Shown: positions 16,758 to 25,404 of the stretch, piece by piece
Layout: every line of letters begins with the position of its first letter
Numbering within the stretch: the stretch's first letter is position 1
Source: Candidatus Avelusimicrobium bubulum
Lineage (GTDB): Bacteria > Elusimicrobiota > Elusimicrobia > Elusimicrobiales > Elusimicrobiaceae
DNA: 40,103 nt
Assembly: GCA_902798835.1 (NCBI GenBank)
Contig: CADBYN010000006.1
Span: 1-40,103 of the forward strand
Reading direction: 5' to 3'
Program-made: the position numbers and the translations under genes
The notes under the pieces: generated by a model
Databases searched by the model: none
Told to the model about the DNA's origin: nothing
Seen by the model: the letters and a program-made list of their open reading frames with translations, nothing else

Positions 16758-17556
16758 TGGCTTTTTCCTCCTCTGCGGGAGTTTTAGGCTCTTCCTTACC
16801 AGCAGCCGTATCCTGCGCTGCCATTTCCGCTTCAATCTGTTTCATTTGTTGCGTATAGTCTTTAAATAAGCGTTTGGCATATTTTTCCCGAGGGAATACA
16901 GTATTAAAACGTACGTTGACCGTGTTTTCCCCTAACGAGGCCGCATCCATCAACTTGGTGATTGTCAACCCGGAAATACGCAAGAAATCATCTCCGCTTT
17001 CCACGTCAGCTAAAAACTTGCCCACATCGGCAAAGCTGCGCCTAAACGTAACGTCTTGGGTCAGCATGGTATAATTTTCGTTTACTTTTTCCGCCACGTT
17101 ACCGTTAATATCTGCCTGGATTTGATGGGCGGCAAACGCTTTCATTAACGTCTGCACCAGCCACTCGTTCTTTTTACCCATATCCGGGAACAACGGCTCT
17201 AAGCGCAACAAGCGCGACTTGTTGGCCAGGTAGTCGTCCTGGTTGGTTTGCTGAATGGAAATAGCAGACACGCGGTCCACAATTTGTTCTTTCTCAACGG
17301 ATAATTTACCCACTAAGAACCGAACCCCCAAAAAGGCAAGCAGCACCACAACAAATTGTTTTACAAACAACTGGTACTTGCCCTCGTCAAATACAGCTTT
17401 CACATCCGCCATTCCCTGTTTCCACGCAGTCATTTTAGTGTTGGAAGCAGCCGGTTTATCCGACGACGAAACAACCGTATTTCCCGTTTGGGGAACCGGA
17501 GTGCTAGTTTTGCCAGGGGCGATACGCTGTTTTAATTTATTAAAATCAAACGCCAT
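16747..17556 (-). CDS. PilO-like inner-membrane assembly protein
   Basis: About 269 aa from ATG 17556, two bases after the upstream stop. A cytoplasmic N-terminal segment (about 50 residues) and one membrane helix (QFVVVLLAFLGVRFLVG) are followed by a coiled-coil and a periplasmic ferredoxin-like domain, the layout of PilO/GspM. The long hydrophilic N-terminus and the Glu/Lys-rich C-terminus (KEEPKTPAEEEKANAS) are extensions compared with typical PilO. It forms the inner-membrane alignment complex with the PilM-PilN fusion. Confidence 0.8.
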   Translation of the reverse strand: MAFDFNKLKQRIAPGKTSTPVPQTGNTVVSSSDKPAASNTKMTAWKQGMADVKAVFDEGKYQLFVKQFVVVLLAFLGVRFLVGKLSVEKEQIVDRVSAISIQQTNQDDYLANKSRLLRLEPLFPDMGKKNEWLVQTLMKAFAAHQIQADINGNVAEKVNENYTMLTQDVTFRRSFADVGKFLADVESGDDFLRISGLTITKLMDAASLGENTVNVRFNTVFPREKYAKRLFKDYTQQMKQIEAEMAAQDTAAGKEEPKTPAEEEKANAS

Positions 17557-17557
17557 T

Positions 17558-19147
17558 TTATTCGTAATCCCTCCTCGAATCAAGGCTACACGAAAGGGTA
17601 AACTTCGTTTCGGCAGCTAACCCTTTGCGTTTGCTATCCGAGGAACCTTGCGTATAACGGATGTTTGCATTACGGCACAAATCAAGAAGTTCCCGTTGCT
17701 GCGCTAAGGCTTCTTTAAAACGTCCCCCTATAATCAAGTCTTCCCCGCTTTCTTTGCCGGAAGCAATCGTCCCTGCAATTTCAAGGGCGCCTTCTCCCCG
17801 GCGTGTGTTGGGAAATGTAGAATTATAGGAAATGCGGTTAAGCCACATGTTTTGCTGCATAGAATTGGCCACCGCAACTAAAATCGGTGTTACAATCGGG
17901 GTGTTCGAGTAAATTTCGGACAAGGTTTCATTTTGTGTCTTAATATTACTCAAATTATTTTTGAGTTCTGTGGCCGTGAGACCTTTGAAATCGTCCAGCA
18001 GATTTTGAGAAACGCTCTGTTTCTTTTTGAGCTGGTAGTTCGCCATAAGCAACCCCACATAACTCTTCCCTAAGAATAATAAAAGAACTAATAGGATGAT
18101 ACCCGCTATTTTCCACGCCATCCAACTGGCATTAAATTCATAGGCGGTCAACCGTTTGCCGCGGGTAAAGTCGATATCCGGCACTTTTTGGTTGAAGAAT
18201 TTACCGCTGGCCCCGATGGCTGCCATTTCCCCGACGGCTTTGGTTTCTATCCCCACTACTTCTTTGAGGTCCCATTGCCGCACCGGTTTACGGGCATCTG
18301 TTTCCAACACGCTGCGCCATTGGTCGATGTTATAGCCCATAATGACGGCTTCTTCAAAGGGGTCGCGTTCGAGTTGTTTGGCAATAAACTCGGTACTGTT
18401 GGTAATTTCAAAACGCCTTCTTTCGGCCGGGAGCGAACCGGAAATTTCCACTTCGCGCCCTAAGATGGGGGTCATCCCGTTTAAAAATACAAAGCTGGCT
18501 TTGTCTTTCCCGAAGAACGAATAAATCCGCCCGCCTTTGCCGACGGCTTCCTTATCATTATCACTAAACACGCGGCCCAGGGAAACACAATCCGGCTCTA
18601 CGGAAACTAATTCAAGCCCTAACGATTTAAGCCCCTTTTTAAGGCGTTCGATGACGGTTTTGGTCGTCATAGTAAACACAACGCCCAAGCGTTTTTGCTT
18701 GGTCGTGGCGGTTTCAAATTCGTAAACGTGATATGCGTAAACGGCTTTATCAAACGTGAAGTGAATATACTTGCGCGCCTCGTTGGGGATCCCTTCCGCC
18801 CATTCGCTGCGTTTGAGCGGAATAGTAATTACAAAGTGACGCAATAAGCAGAATTCGGGGGATAAGCTGACTACTACCTTATTAGTATTCCACGTTTTTT
18901 TGGCGGTTACTTTTCCCAAAGCATCCAGCCAGTTATCCATCGTGAAATAACTTTCGTTCAAGTCCAGCGGTTTGAGGCGGCTTCTGTCTACAATGTTGAC
19001 CGGCACGCGAATAAGCGACTCAAGCGTCATGCCGCCTTCGCGCTTGGAGCTTTGTGCTACATAAATTTCATCTATGCCAATATAGATACCCAAACAGTCC
19101 GGATGGGCACCCATATTGTTTCCGACTAAAATTTCCGACAGATTCAT
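17558..19147 (-). CDS. PilM-PilN fusion (GspL-like inner-membrane assembly protein)
   Basis: 529 aa. Residues about 15-330 resemble the actin-like PilM/GspL cytoplasmic domain (LGIYIGIDEIYVAQSS at the start and NKVVVSLSPEFCLLRHF). One membrane helix follows at about 343-368 (MAWKIAGIILLVLLLFLG), then a coiled-coil and a periplasmic PilN-type domain (VAVANSMQQNMWLNRISY). In type IV pili PilM and PilN are usually separate genes; here they form one chain, as in GspL of type II secretion. First core assembly gene of the cluster. Confidence 0.82.
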   Translation of the reverse strand: MNLSEILVGNNMGAHPDCLGIYIGIDEIYVAQSSKREGGMTLESLIRVPVNIVDRSRLKPLDLNESYFTMDNWLDALGKVTAKKTWNTNKVVVSLSPEFCLLRHFVITIPLKRSEWAEGIPNEARKYIHFTFDKAVYAYHVYEFETATTKQKRLGVVFTMTTKTVIERLKKGLKSLGLELVSVEPDCVSLGRVFSDNDKEAVGKGGRIYSFFGKDKASFVFLNGMTPILGREVEISGSLPAERRRFEITNSTEFIAKQLERDPFEEAVIMGYNIDQWRSVLETDARKPVRQWDLKEVVGIETKAVGEMAAIGASGKFFNQKVPDIDFTRGKRLTAYEFNASWMAWKIAGIILLVLLLFLGKSYVGLLMANYQLKKKQSVSQNLLDDFKGLTATELKNNLSNIKTQNETLSEIYSNTPIVTPILVAVANSMQQNMWLNRISYNSTFPNTRRGEGALEIAGTIASGKESGEDLIIGGRFKEALAQQRELLDLCRNANIRYTQGSSDSKRKGLAAETKFTLSCSLDSRRDYE

Positions 19148-19174
19148 AATCCCAAATTCCCCTCATCCTCTATA

Positions 19175-21379
19175 TTAAAAGGAGGTATATTCTTCCTCAT
19201 ACGGCATTTCATACGGATTGGCGCTTACATTCTGCACATCGGTTACGCCGTCGCTATACGATGAAGAAGACGATGAAGAAGACGAAGACGATGACGTTAC
19301 CGTTCCCGCCGAGCTAGTATCATCCGTTACAATCGTGCGGACGGTTTTGGTATGCGTATACGTATCATCCCGGGTGCTTTGTGCGCTACCTTCGCTATGC
19401 GCATCGGCTTGCACCTGCACCGTTTCTTCTACATTTTCTTTTACTGCGGCCGTCTCTTGGATTTTACCGTCGCGCATAATGCGGCCGGGTTTTTTCCACA
19501 AACGTGCCGATTTATAATCTAACACCGCCGATTTAGCAGCTACTGTTTTAGCCGTGGCGGTAGTCGTTATCGCGCACTTGCCTTCTTGGCAAGAGCCTGT
19601 GGTGGCTACTTCCTGCGCACATTTTACAATGACGCGGTAGCGCAACACTTGTTTCTGTCCTTTCAAATCGATTCCTGTAAGTACGAGGGTATATTTACCG
19701 CACGGAAGTTCCGGCCCAATAATCCCTTTGCGGCCGTTCCACAAGATTTGGTGATATACCGGCGAGAAACCTTCCAGCTGACGCACGACATAAAATTTAC
19801 CGTCGCGGCCGTGCCAAATCACTTGCAACACCCAGTTATCTAACGGGGTTTCCGTTTCGAGCACAGAAAAATCGATTGCATACGCTTCCCCTAACGAACG
19901 GTCAATCGCGCGGCAAGGCGGAACAATCGCCATGCTCAAAAGCGGAGTCGTTTGTTTTTCTTCATTATCTAATAAGCGCGTAGGTAATTTAGCATCGTAA
20001 TCAAAGACAACGGAAAGACCTTTTAAATTAGAAAATTTGGCGGGGATTTCTTCATTTGCTAACCCCATGTTATAGGAAAGTTTCCCTTCTGAAATACCGC
20101 GTTTTACTAAATAAGATTTTAACGCCATCGCTTGGCGAATTTTGGCTAACGTCACATCATCTGTGTAAGAGCCGGAAGGCAAAATCGTGTAACTGGCCCC
20201 TTGCGTGAGGGCTAAGAGTTCATAAATGTAATTGAGTGTGTCCAACGAATCCGAACGAAAATAATTTCCTTTAAACAAAACATCATCATCTACGTCAATG
20301 GCATCCGGGCGGCCATCTTCACGCAAATACAAATGCACACCGGGCGTGTTGCGCAAAGCAGTTTCCGCTTCTTGCGTCATGCTTTGTATTTTTTGCGCCG
20401 TGTACAAGTTGCGCGCTTGGATTGCCTCGGGGCTGGTTAAATCGGCAAACGTGGAAGAAGTCAGCTGCGCTTGCGTAGTAGGCACCGTGTACGTGGTGGG
20501 CACGGCGTATGTGGTGGTAGGTTCGGTCGTATCGACCGGGGCCGCGGCATACGCAACCGGCTCTGTGTACGTCACGGGGACGTACGCAACGGGTTGCTCT
20601 GTCGTCGTAGTAGGAATCACATAAGCAGTGGGTTGAGTCGTGGTAGTAAGCGGGGTGACGAGCTCGTTACTCATGCTGCGTTCACGCGGAGCTGGTACGC
20701 CTATCGTCGTTGTGGGCGCTTCCAACGCGTCTATTTCTTGCTGGGTAGGAATCAAATCAGCGGGCGCGGCAACAGGAGTCACCACGGGCGTCTGCGCAAC
20801 AGGTTGCACGGTTTGAACGGGTTGCACCATTTGGATCGGTTGCGGTTGAATCGGCTCGAGCATATTGACAGGTTCTACCGTAGTCGCGGGAACGGTTTTT
20901 TGCGGTTCTTCGTCAATTACGTAGCCGTCTAATTGGCGCGCTTCAATTTGTTCGGTTAAAGTTCGCGGAGCTTCTCCAAACGCATCGATAACTTCCTGCG
21001 TAGCGACATCGGCTTGGGTAGCCAGCGTATTCAAACGTTCCGTACCGAAGTTCGCTAAATTGTTGGCAGGATCTACCACCGTTTGTGTGGGTTGTTCCGG
21101 GAATTTCAAGTCCACTTCGACCGGAGTTTCAATACCACCGATTTTGTTGTGAATGGCATCGATGTAGTTATTGGCACGGGCTTGTTGTGCAGCAGTCCCG
21201 TTCATCAACACATCCACAAAGTAATCCATGGCTTTGTCGGTATCGTTTTTGCGAAAGGCTTCAATCCCTTTCTCCAACGATTTCTCTGCCGAGGTGGCGG
21301 CACGGGCGATATCTCCTACACACATCAATCCGCCCACGAGTACGAGTACATACAATAACGGTCTTTTCATTTCTCTCAT
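19175..21379 (-). CDS. Large exported protein with Pro/Thr repeats and an OmpA-like segment, head of the pilus operon
   Basis: 734 aa (731 if ATG 21370 is used). The signal peptide is followed by a TPR-like helix pair (EKGIEAFRKNDTDKAMDYF). A Pro/Val/Thr/Gln-rich linker then runs over about 150-310 with short repeats (EPVAYAAAP, EQPVAYVPV). A globular part at about 320-450 contains IRQAMALKSYLVKRGISEGK, which resembles the OmpA C-terminal helix, and a beta-rich region follows (about 470-600). The tail is acidic with an uninterrupted run of twelve or more Ser residues. I do not recognise a family; it may be a FimV/TsaP-like peptidoglycan-spanning helper of the secretin. It lies directly behind the operon promoter and 28 bases before the PilM-PilN gene. 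Confidence 0.75.
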   Translation of the reverse strand: MREMKRPLLYVLVLVGGLMCVGDIARAATSAEKSLEKGIEAFRKNDTDKAMDYFVDVLMNGTAAQQARANNYIDAIHNKIGGIETPVEVDLKFPEQPTQTVVDPANNLANFGTERLNTLATQADVATQEVIDAFGEAPRTLTEQIEARQLDGYVIDEEPQKTVPATTVEPVNMLEPIQPQPIQMVQPVQTVQPVAQTPVVTPVAAPADLIPTQQEIDALEAPTTTIGVPAPRERSMSNELVTPLTTTTQPTAYVIPTTTTEQPVAYVPVTYTEPVAYAAAPVDTTEPTTTYAVPTTYTVPTTQAQLTSSTFADLTSPEAIQARNLYTAQKIQSMTQEAETALRNTPGVHLYLREDGRPDAIDVDDDVLFKGNYFRSDSLDTLNYIYELLALTQGASYTILPSGSYTDDVTLAKIRQAMALKSYLVKRGISEGKLSYNMGLANEEIPAKFSNLKGLSVVFDYDAKLPTRLLDNEEKQTTPLLSMAIVPPCRAIDRSLGEAYAIDFSVLETETPLDNWVLQVIWHGRDGKFYVVRQLEGFSPVYHQILWNGRKGIIGPELPCGKYTLVLTGIDLKGQKQVLRYRVIVKCAQEVATTGSCQEGKCAITTTATAKTVAAKSAVLDYKSARLWKKPGRIMRDGKIQETAAVKENVEETVQVQADAHSEGSAQSTRDDTYTHTKTVRTIVTDDTSSAGTVTSSSSSSSSSSSSYSDGVTDVQNVSANPYEMPYEEEYTSF

Positions 21380-21427
21380 CAGACACTCATTCCTTGCGCT
21401 AGATTGTTTCTACAATCGCACGCCGAT

Positions 21428-21461
21428 ATTGCTATTATAGCAATTTCGAGCGATTTGTAAA
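21428..21461 (-). promoter_or_regulatory. Promoter of the pilus assembly operon with a palindrome over the -10
   Basis: TTTACA (21461-21456), a 16-base spacer and an extended -10 TGCTATAAT (TATAAT at 21439-21434). The -10 sits inside a perfect 17-base palindrome ATTGCTATTATAGCAAT (21428-21444), so a regulator binding there would block the promoter. The leader is about 50 bases. Confidence 0.65.
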
Positions 21462-21536
21462 GACATTTTTTTTTGTTTACAATTTGTCCTTTTTGCTTTT
21501 CCCTTTTACTACCTAAAAATTGTATCAAAATTTCAG

Positions 21537-24161
21537 TTATTTTTCACGAATTTTATTTAATTTTTCCAGACGGGCAAGCGCGGTGGCATTGTCCGGATAG
21601 TAAAACAACGCATTTTCCAACGCACGGCGCGCACCGTCCAAATCTTCTGCCTGGTAATACAAACTCGACAAGGCTAAATTGGCCCACAAATTATCGGGGC
21701 GTTGGCGCAGCACTTGCCGCAATTGCTCTTCCGATTTCAAATCGTTTCCGCTCAACGAAAGCACACGTGCGAGCAAAATATGTCCGTTCATATCTTGCGG
21801 ATATTGCATCACGTATTTTTCGATATCTTCGCGCAGTTTGTGCTGATACAAAGTGGACATCTTGTCAAACTTGGCGGCTTTGTCTTGGTAGCTTTGCAAC
21901 GTGCGCGCTTGGGCCAACAGAGGCGGCCGCTCGGCGGTAGACGGGTACATTTTCTCCAGGCGTGTGAGTAACTCTTTGCTTAGAGTATCCGTTTCCAATC
22001 CGCGCAAATACACATTTTGCGCGCGTTCATTTTCGCCTTGTTTTTGATAAATTTCGCCCAGCTGTTTCCACAAAACACTTTCGTACGGAAAAAGCGTAAG
22101 TCCCTTTTCCAACATAGCCAGCTCTTCTTCCCCGGCGTAAATCGTGTTTTGGTAAAGCAGCGTGGCTAACAATTCGTACGCCTGCAAATGGTACGGATGC
22201 AAACGCAAATTATCCATCAAGTAATGCACGGCTTTTTTCGTCTCACCGGTGCCCAAGGCAGCTAACGCAGCTTGATAGTAAACTTCTTCGTAATACGAAG
22301 CCGCCGCCAATGTTTTTTCAAATACCGCGAGTGCTTTTTTGTAATCTTGCTGGATTAAAAGCACCTGTCCCAGACGAAAACCCGCCTCGGTATTGGCGGG
22401 GTAAAGCGTCAGCGCGGCCGACAGATTGCGCACGGCACCGTCGTAATTTTTAGCGGCAATTTTTTTCTGTCCCACAAAGCTTTCATACTCGCTGGCAAAC
22501 CACACGCCTTGCCACACCAACACCGCCACGCAACACGCCAAGAGGGTCAGTGCCACGGCTTTGGTGGCCGGGTTCGCGGCAATAGAAACCTTGCTTTCTT
22601 CTTTTCCCACGCCGCTCACTTCGGCACCGACTAACCACCAAAAAATAAATGCCGGCACGACTGCGTGGAGTGAAATGTTGAGCATATTGTCTACGAGCAT
22701 TCCCAAAATACCGCAGAAAATCGCTTGCAGCAGTTGTTTTTTATCGCCTTCTTTTTTGTGCGCGGCAAAATCTTTTACTTCTAAGAACAGCACCATAAAC
22801 ATAAACAAGAAAAGCCCCACGCCCACCATACCGCCTTGAGCAAGCTGGAATAAAATTTCGTTATGCGGTGCGTTGGTCGTAGTTTTTAAGTTACGCAGTT
22901 CGGGATATTTCACCAACGTCTTGGGTTGATTTTGCGCAAACGCCATTTGATAATTTCCCACGCCGCTGCCCAGCACGGGTTTACTTAAAAAGATTTCTTT
23001 GGACGTGTCCCACATCAGCAAGCGTTGATGGAGCGACTGAAAAATGCGCTCTTTCTTGACGTTCAACGTAAAGTCTTCAAGTTGAATATCGCGCATTTCG
23101 CTCACGCGGTTTTTGACGGGGCTAATGGCATCGCCGGGGCCGGGCATGTAAATAGAACTATACGCCACGCCCAACGCTAAAAGCGCGAGTAAAAACACAC
23201 GCCCTTTGCGCTGCCAAATCAGCGAACGCAGGGTGCCGAACATCCACATCATAAAAAGTCCGCACACCGCACCGATCCAGCACGAACGCGCCAATCCAAA
23301 CGAGAGATATAACACGTACACCAACACCAACAGCCCATAGACAAAAAAATCTTTTTTACTGTCGGTGCGCATGTAATAGACCAAAAGCGCGGGCAGCAGC
23401 ATTACGACGGCCGACGAGAGAAAGTTGGGATTTCCAAACGTTGAGAACGCGCGCGTAGCAAACTGGTTAATTTCAAACGGCCACAAAAAGTCCAACCCCA
23501 AGGCCTGCAGCACGCCGTATCCGCACGCCAAAAACACCGCCACAAAGATAAGTACAAAAATATTTTCTTGCGTGAGTTTTTTAAGCACGCGCATGCCCAG
23601 CCAAATGCCTAAAATCCACAACACCGCCGCATACCAATCCCACAGTTGCGCAAAGAAAATTTCCGACGATACATTGGTCTTAAGCAGCGGGGCCAAATAC
23701 CACAATCCCCCCCACACAAAGAACAGTAAAATGTAATTGGTTTTGCTTTCGATTACGCCGGAAAACACCACGTTTTTACTGATCATGTACGCCCCGACCG
23801 CCACGATCAGCAGCAACGTGCCGTAGTTCAAGAGTCCGTAAAATAACGTCTGGCGCAAGGCTTGCGGCGCGCTGGAAACGGACACCAGCCACCCCATCAC
23901 ACACGAAATCACATAGAGAAAAAACGCCAAGTCAAAAAATGTTTTGGCTACTTCCATGCGCTGGGTACGCAAAAACTGAAATGCAATCGTGCCGTAAATA
24001 GCGGCAATGAGCACATACAACAGCACGTTCTGCGCAAAGAACGGATTAGCGGTCAAATCAGTAAAGAAGATGAGCGGCACTACCAGAAACGTCGCCGACA
24101 AGAGCGCCCGCACAATTTTGAAAGAAAACGATTCTTTTTTTGCCTTGACTAAATCGAGCAT
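21537..24161 (-). CDS. O-antigen ligase / O-oligosaccharyltransferase (Wzy_C family) with C-terminal TPR repeats
   Basis: 874 aa. Residues 1-540 hold about twelve membrane helices and the Wzy_C signatures: AFSTFGNPNFLSS (GNPN 243-246), R380 in the loop preceding WDTSKEIFLSKPVLGSGVGNY, and NAPHNEILFQLAQGG with His433, the arrangement of WaaL/PglL-type enzymes. A further helix at about 530-550 is followed by about nine TPR-like units to the C-terminus. Ligases with TPR tails are often protein O-glycosyltransferases of PglL/TfpO type that decorate pilins. The location next to the pilus operon supports that, but O-antigen ligation cannot be excluded. Confidence 0.82.
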   Translation of the reverse strand: MLDLVKAKKESFSFKIVRALLSATFLVVPLIFFTDLTANPFFAQNVLLYVLIAAIYGTIAFQFLRTQRMEVAKTFFDLAFFLYVISCVMGWLVSVSSAPQALRQTLFYGLLNYGTLLLIVAVGAYMISKNVVFSGVIESKTNYILLFFVWGGLWYLAPLLKTNVSSEIFFAQLWDWYAAVLWILGIWLGMRVLKKLTQENIFVLIFVAVFLACGYGVLQALGLDFLWPFEINQFATRAFSTFGNPNFLSSAVVMLLPALLVYYMRTDSKKDFFVYGLLVLVYVLYLSFGLARSCWIGAVCGLFMMWMFGTLRSLIWQRKGRVFLLALLALGVAYSSIYMPGPGDAISPVKNRVSEMRDIQLEDFTLNVKKERIFQSLHQRLLMWDTSKEIFLSKPVLGSGVGNYQMAFAQNQPKTLVKYPELRNLKTTTNAPHNEILFQLAQGGMVGVGLFLFMFMVLFLEVKDFAAHKKEGDKKQLLQAIFCGILGMLVDNMLNISLHAVVPAFIFWWLVGAEVSGVGKEESKVSIAANPATKAVALTLLACCVAVLVWQGVWFASEYESFVGQKKIAAKNYDGAVRNLSAALTLYPANTEAGFRLGQVLLIQQDYKKALAVFEKTLAAASYYEEVYYQAALAALGTGETKKAVHYLMDNLRLHPYHLQAYELLATLLYQNTIYAGEEELAMLEKGLTLFPYESVLWKQLGEIYQKQGENERAQNVYLRGLETDTLSKELLTRLEKMYPSTAERPPLLAQARTLQSYQDKAAKFDKMSTLYQHKLREDIEKYVMQYPQDMNGHILLARVLSLSGNDLKSEEQLRQVLRQRPDNLWANLALSSLYYQAEDLDGARRALENALFYYPDNATALARLEKLNKIREK

Positions 24162-24172
24162 GATTCATCCCA

Positions 24173-24204
24173 ATAAAAATACGGAACATACATGTATGCT
24201 CCGT
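24173..24204 (-). terminator. Terminator between the OmpA lipoprotein and the Wzy_C gene
   Basis: Hairpin ACGGAGCATACA/TGTATGTTCCGT (one G/T mispair) followed by ATTTTTATT on the minus strand, directly after the lipoprotein gene. Confidence 0.75.
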
Positions 24205-24224
24205 ACACGTTTACCACGTTACGA

Positions 24225-24755
24225 TTAATAAATCGATTTCCACTGCCGCACGGTAAATTGCATATCCACGCGGCGGTTTGCCAAACGGCCTTCGGGCGAT
24301 TGGTCCAAGGTAATCGGCCGCGTATTTCCGTACGCATGGATGCGGATACGTTCGGCATTTACCCCGCGGCTGACCAAGTACGATTTAATCGCCGCCGCCC
24401 GCGCCCCCGAGAGCCAATAGTTATATTCATCCGTTCCCAGCGAATCGCAATTGCCTTGCAAAATCAAGTGTAAACTTTCGTATTCTTTCATAACCAAGGC
24501 CACTTTGTCCAAAAGCGGATAGGCATACTCCGGTGTGCGGATGGAGTCAAAATCGTAATGGATAGAGGGCAGTTTGAGCGAGCGTGCCATCTGGGCCGGA
24601 GTTTGGTTATAGAGTTTATAGTTGGCCGTATCCAACGCTACAATATTGGGGTCTTCCGCCGGCATACGCGGAATTTCTTCTTCCTCGCGTTGTTGGGAAG
24701 CGCACGCCCCAAGAACTAAAGTGATCGTCAATAAGAAAAGGGTTTTGAGTTTCAT
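24225..24755 (-). CDS. OmpA/Pal-family peptidoglycan-associated lipoprotein
   Basis: 176 aa. A lipoprotein signal peptide ends in the lipobox LGAC (Cys18), so it should be lipidated by the LspA pathway and anchored in the outer membrane. The C-terminal OmpA domain begins about IHYDFDSIRTPEY and contains LQGNCDSLGTDEYNYWLSGARAAAIKSYL (key Asp and Arg residues for diaminopimelate binding) and ANRRVDMQF. In Pal the glycine-rich GHTDxxGT motif is typical; here it reads GNCDSLGT. It has its own promoter with TGCTATAAT at 24773-24778 and SD AGGAGG, and its own terminator. Confidence 0.9.
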   Translation of the reverse strand: MKLKTLFLLTITLVLGACASQQREEEEIPRMPAEDPNIVALDTANYKLYNQTPAQMARSLKLPSIHYDFDSIRTPEYAYPLLDKVALVMKEYESLHLILQGNCDSLGTDEYNYWLSGARAAAIKSYLVSRGVNAERIRIHAYGNTRPITLDQSPEGRLANRRVDMQFTVRQWKSIY

Positions 24756-24772
24756 AACAACCTCCTAGCTGT

Positions 24773-24778
24773 ATTATA
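24773..24778 (-). promoter_or_regulatory. Extended -10 promoter of the OmpA lipoprotein gene
   Basis: TATAAT preceded by TGC on the minus strand, 18 bases before the ATG with AGGAGG between. No -35 is seen. Confidence 0.5.
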
Positions 24779-24779
24779 G

Positions 24780-25404
24780 CAAAAGTAAAAAAAAATACCT
24801 AGTATTTTTTGGAAGTTATTTCCTCTTGCGGTTAACTAGTTTGTCACGCTGCGTGTGTGGCAGCTTGCAGAGTTCGTGGATCCCAAGGAAAATAACGTCA
24901 AAACGCAACGTCGAGGTGTGTTGACCTTGGCGCAACGCGCGCGGGAGCGCGAAGATATCCACCCCGGTTTACAACAACAAAATTTTCTACACTCAGACGA
25001 ACACAATTTATCAACAGGTGTGAATATCTTGTGGATAACCCCCTTTTCCCCTACGTTTTATACAATTTTTGCGCGATTTCCCCCTTATTTTGCCCAAATT
25101 CACACACAAGGGATGTGGATAAGTAATCTTTCCTGTGGATAACTCTGTTTTTCCCCGTTATAAATAGCGGGCTTCTTCGCCCATTTTCAGACGAGAAAAC
25201 GCCCCCGTTGGCGCGCGTATATTATTTTGCACAAATTGCGCGGCGCTATGTGGACAACTGAGTCCCAGGACCGGGCCCAGGCAAAAATCCAGGCCCAGGC
25301 CCAGAAAAAAGGCCCACCTCCAAACAGGTCTTAATTTCGCTTGCGTGATGCGTACAAACAAGTTATCATAAAGTATAGATTTCTAATGATTAAGGAGTTG
25401 CCCT
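24780..25404. other. Candidate chromosomal replication origin (DnaA-box cluster)
   Basis: A 620-base stretch with no convincing gene. Perfect DnaA boxes (TTATCCACA on the minus strand) lie at 25030-25038, 25114-25122 and 25134-25142. Near-perfect ones are TTATCAACA at 25008-25016 (plus) and TTGTCCACA at 25249-25257 (minus). A/T-rich patches lie at 24785-24815 and around 25045-25090. A CCCAGG-type motif is iterated at 25264-25304. dnaA itself is not in the window, and gene orientation is only partly consistent with an origin here: genes to the left run leftward, those immediately right run rightward, but 28-36 kb runs leftward. Confidence 0.55.
24895..24931 (+). repeat. Copy 1 of a 30-38 bp repeat family
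   Basis: Diverged copy (contains GTCGAGGTGTGTTGACCTTG) of the repeat at 27794-27831; see also 27101-27132 and 28022-28052. Confidence 0.6.

Noticed and set aside
25158-25361. Minus-strand 67-aa frame in the DnaA-box region
   Set aside because: Driven by the CCCAGG-type repeats, no Shine-Dalgarno, no recognisable protein.
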